In this document: positions 62,295 through 64,000 of the stretch, piece after piece
Position numbering within the stretch: the stretch's first letter is position 1
Layout of the letters: each line of letters opens with the position of its first letter
Source of the DNA: Sphingobacterium sp.
GTDB lineage: Bacteria; Bacteroidota; Bacteroidia; Sphingobacteriales; Sphingobacteriaceae
Length of the DNA: 64,000 nucleotides
Direction: 5' to 3'
Assembly: GCA_031286695.1 (NCBI GenBank)
Contig: JAITTY010000007.1
Location: 25,573 to 89,572, forward strand
Notes under the pieces: model-generated
Database searches by the model: none
Told to the model about the DNA's origin: nothing
Seen by the model: the letters and a program-made list of their open reading frames with translations, nothing else
Position numbers and translations under genes: made by a program

Positions 62295-63128
62295 CTATTC
62301 GGAAATAAGTTTTTGGATTTCATTTCTAAATTCCGAAGGTGTCGTGCCGGCTTTCTTTTTAAAGACATTGGTAAAGTAGGCTTTATCTTGGTAACCGAGT
62401 TCAAAACCAATTTCCGAGATCGTTTTAGTCGTTGTCAACAAGAGGTTTTTTGCTTCAATAAGTTTCCGTGTTTCAATAATTTCGGAAACGCTTTGTTGTA
62501 AAATGCTCTGACAAATTAAATTTAAGTTTCGTGCAGACATAAAAAGCTTCTCTGCGTAAAAATTAACGCCTTCGGGACGATGATAATTCTCTTCCAGTAT
62601 GGAAAGAAAGCTTGTGAAGGTTGTACTCTGATTTTTTAATTGCTGTTGGCTGTCTGGAAATTGTCTTTTCCGTTCAGATTCAATCATGGTAAAGATGGTG
62701 CTCAATAGCTGCTTGATAACGGCATAATCTACGCTCGTTTGTAAGCATTCCTGCTGCATCAGTTCACATAAGATCGTCAATCTGCCGAAGCAGTTGGGGC
62801 TGGCGAAGGTCAATGTCGCATTTTCATGAAAGTGGGCGTAGAGCTGGAAAGTCGTTTCGGGGATAAATTCACTTTTAAATCGAATGACCCAAAATTCAAT
62901 GTTATTATTATGCAGAAGAGGTTTGACGCGGTGGGTTTTGCCCTGAGTGACAAAACTTATAAATGGAGCGGTGTAAGTTTTTGTTTTAAAATCGATAAAA
63001 TGTTCGAGCTTTCCTGCCACACCAATAATCAATTCCTCGAAATCATGTTGATGTATTTCGTTTTTGGATTGTTGTATGCGCAGTGCCTCATCGGCATCAA
63101 CTTTATAGATTTTGAAAAGTCCGTTCAA
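62295..63128 (-). CDS. AraC family transcriptional regulator
   Basis: Regulator of 277 residues with an N-terminal cupin-like sensing domain (from about 15 to 150, with EIHQHDFEELIIGV and KTHRVKPLL) and a C-terminal AraC helix-turn-helix (about 190-275, with LFMSARNLNLICQSILQQSVSEIIETRKLIEAKNLLLTTTKTISEIGFELGYQDKAYFTNVFKKKAGTTPSEFR in several segments). Same strand as the DOPA-dioxygenase-like gene, which begins 88 bp downstream of its end; that gene is a possible target. Confidence 0.93.
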   Translation of the reverse strand: MNGLFKIYKVDADEALRIQQSKNEIHQHDFEELIIGVAGKLEHFIDFKTKTYTAPFISFVTQGKTHRVKPLLHNNNIEFWVIRFKSEFIPETTFQLYAHFHENATLTFASPNCFGRLTILCELMQQECLQTSVDYAVIKQLLSTIFTMIESERKRQFPDSQQQLKNQSTTFTSFLSILEENYHRPEGVNFYAEKLFMSARNLNLICQSILQQSVSEIIETRKLIEAKNLLLTTTKTISEIGFELGYQDKAYFTNVFKKKAGTTPSEFRNEIQKLISE

Positions 63129-63325
63129 AACAAGGAAGATTTTGATTTGCTATTTACGAATATACGGTTTCAATTACATATTGTTTGTCAAAGACTATTT
63201 GGCTTTTCATATTGATATTTTGCTTGTTTCAGCGGTAGTTTTGACAAAAGGGGAGGCCTGTTGTTACTCCGCTTAGGCTCAAATTGTATACTGATTGGTA
63301 ATTAATACCAATATAACACCGTTTT
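63129..63325. other. Region upstream of the AraC gene, no feature seen
   Basis: I find no open frame or structured element here beyond generic AT-rich sequence. Confidence 0.4.
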
Positions 63326-63400
63326 AACAGGGGGTTTATAGGGGTTGTACCCCTGCTAACCCCCTGTTAACCCCCTGTTATCCCCCTGTAATACCCCTAT
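63326..63400. repeat. Tandem CCCCC/GGGGG repeat, possible G-quadruplex
   Basis: AACCCCCTGTT occurs at 63358-63368 and 63369-63379, with diverged copies to about 63397. An inverted copy AACAGGGGGTT (63326-63336) and inner GGGGT/ACCCC (63341-63345, 63349-63353) make a hairpin. The minus strand offers five G-runs of four or five with 6-7-nt loops, the canonical G-quadruplex spacing. Confidence 0.8.
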
Positions 63401-63618
63401 TAATTATTAACAAAAGTTGAACGAAATTGGTAATAGATCCAGTGCGAAGCCTGTCTCTATACTATATATGATGACCTGGGTTCTTTGAATGGCCCAATCT
63501 GGCAGCTGGATCAGCCATTTTTCGCCTCCCTCTGCACCTCCCGCTACCAAAAACCAAAAATAATCTCGCACCGTTACAGGCAGTTAAAGGGAAAATGAAA
63601 TAAATAAGAACAAAAGGC
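63401..63618. other. Intergenic stretch before the rRNA promoters, no gene seen
   Basis: About 220 bp without a convincing coding region or structured RNA. Confidence 0.4.
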
Positions 63619-63650
63619 TTGGAAGTTTGTTAGTAAACTCCCTATCTTTG
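63619..63650 (+). promoter_or_regulatory. rRNA operon promoter P1
   Basis: TTG (63619-63621), a 21-bp spacer, and TATCTTTG (63643-63650), a TAnnTTTG match. It shares the TTGGAAGTT core with P2 downstream. It should start transcription near 63657. Confidence 0.7.
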
Positions 63651-63802
63651 CACCACTCCGCAAGGGAGGAACGGTTACTTCGAAAGAAGAAATCATGAAA
63701 AAAGAAGGGTTTAAGCGAGCCTGGCAGGATTTAAAATCCCGCTTAGTTTATTTTAAACGCGGAAATCGAAAAAAAGAGAAAAGAAAAAAAACTTGAAAAA
63801 GT

Positions 63803-63833
63803 TTTTGGAAGTTCAGAAAAGATTTCTACCTTT
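63803..63833 (+). promoter_or_regulatory. rRNA operon promoter P2
   Basis: TTTG (63803-63806), a 19-bp spacer and TACCTTTG (63826-63833), close to consensus, with expected start near 63840. The position directly ahead of the rrn leader makes this the main rRNA promoter. Confidence 0.85.
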
Positions 63834-63839
63834 GCAGTC

Positions 63840-64000
63840 CCAACGGAAACGGAGGGAAAACAAAAAAGATAAAGACGGCGCAATGCCATCGGAATATAGC
63901 GGATACGGAAGTTGAAGCGGCAAAAGTTCTTTAAGAAAACACAATCATGTAAGCGTGACGAGTAGACAGACGAAAGTCGAAAGTCATGAACAAATTCAAG
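63840..64000 (+). ncRNA. rRNA operon leader with boxA-like antitermination site (16S not reached)
   Basis: The sequence from P2 to the window edge has the look of an rrn 5' leader: GTTCTTTAAGAA at 63926-63937 resembles boxA (TGCTCTTTAACA), followed by a phased GACGAGTAGACAGACGAAAGTCG segment typical of 16S upstream processing stems. The 16S start sequence (AGAGTTTGATC) is not in view. Assignment from context and memory of related leaders. Confidence 0.6.

Noticed and set aside
63695-63934. Open frame starting MKKEGFKRAWQDLK between rRNA promoters
   Set aside because: It runs through promoter P2 and into the boxA-like site, is Lys-rich, and lies in an rrn leader. A short peptide from P1 cannot be excluded, but there is no evidence.

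Overview
The window looks like chromosomal DNA of a Sphingobacteriaceae member (Bacteroidota), most likely Sphingobacterium. This rests on Bacteroidota-type promoters (TTTG about 19 bp upstream of TAnnTTTG), few Shine-Dalgarno sites, lineage proteins (DUF4290, DUF5606, fused SecDF, fused alpha/beta 2-oxoacid dehydrogenase E1), TonB-dependent receptors, and a genus-level impression from memory. I see no insertion sequence, prophage, CRISPR array or tRNA. Nearly every gene looks intact.

Layout. 1-9.9 kb: end of an N-acetylglucosamine kinase-like gene, glutathione peroxidase, a secreted serine hydrolase, a siderophore-type TonB receptor, a LysR regulator opposite a methyltransferase, a Nudix hydrolase, an unknown protein and a DEAD-box helicase. 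10-18.2 kb: fused E1 dehydrogenase, then an aromatic amino acid block read leftward (pheA, DAHP synthase-chorismate mutase, aroA, aroC, ROK kinase). 18.5-21.4 kb: secreted nuclease, DMT transporter, YigZ-family protein, nucleoside phosphorylase. 21.5-27.3 kb: rod-shape operon mreB-mreC-mreD-mrdA-rodA, read leftward. 27.7-34.9 kb: NDH-2, a marR/ferredoxin reductase/ferredoxin operon, secDF and a small beta-barrel protein. 35-45 kb: guaB, a UvrD-type helicase, DUF4290, murA, a lipoprotein, DUF5606, cyclophilin, radC and a methyltransferase. 45-49.4 kb: a marR-emrA-emrB-like efflux operon and two small secreted proteins sharing a C-terminal motif. 49.5-57.1 kb: SWIM/SNF2 ATPase, TonB receptor, lipoprotein, BamA/TamA-like barrel. 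57.3-63.1 kb: M1 peptidase, an AlkB/Ada-like repair pair, a Rdx protein, a DOPA-dioxygenase-like protein and an AraC regulator. 63.3-64 kb: a G-run repeat and the tandem promoters and leader of an rRNA operon whose 16S gene lies beyond the window.

The strongest discovery is upstream of pheA. A Bacteroidota promoter drives a leader of about 175 nt that encodes a 21-residue peptide with four Tyr and five Phe codons in eleven positions, followed by a strong intrinsic terminator just before pheA. A 9-bp antiterminator can form between the peptide's last codons and the terminator's 5' arm. This is the classic layout of ribosome-mediated attenuation, here apparently sensing Phe and Tyr and controlling pheA, the DAHP synthase-chorismate mutase fusion and aroA. 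Other points of interest are a MurA with Asp in place of the fosfomycin-target Cys, terminators that contain stop codons, repeat operators at two marR promoters, and a C-depleted intergenic stretch of 300 bp.
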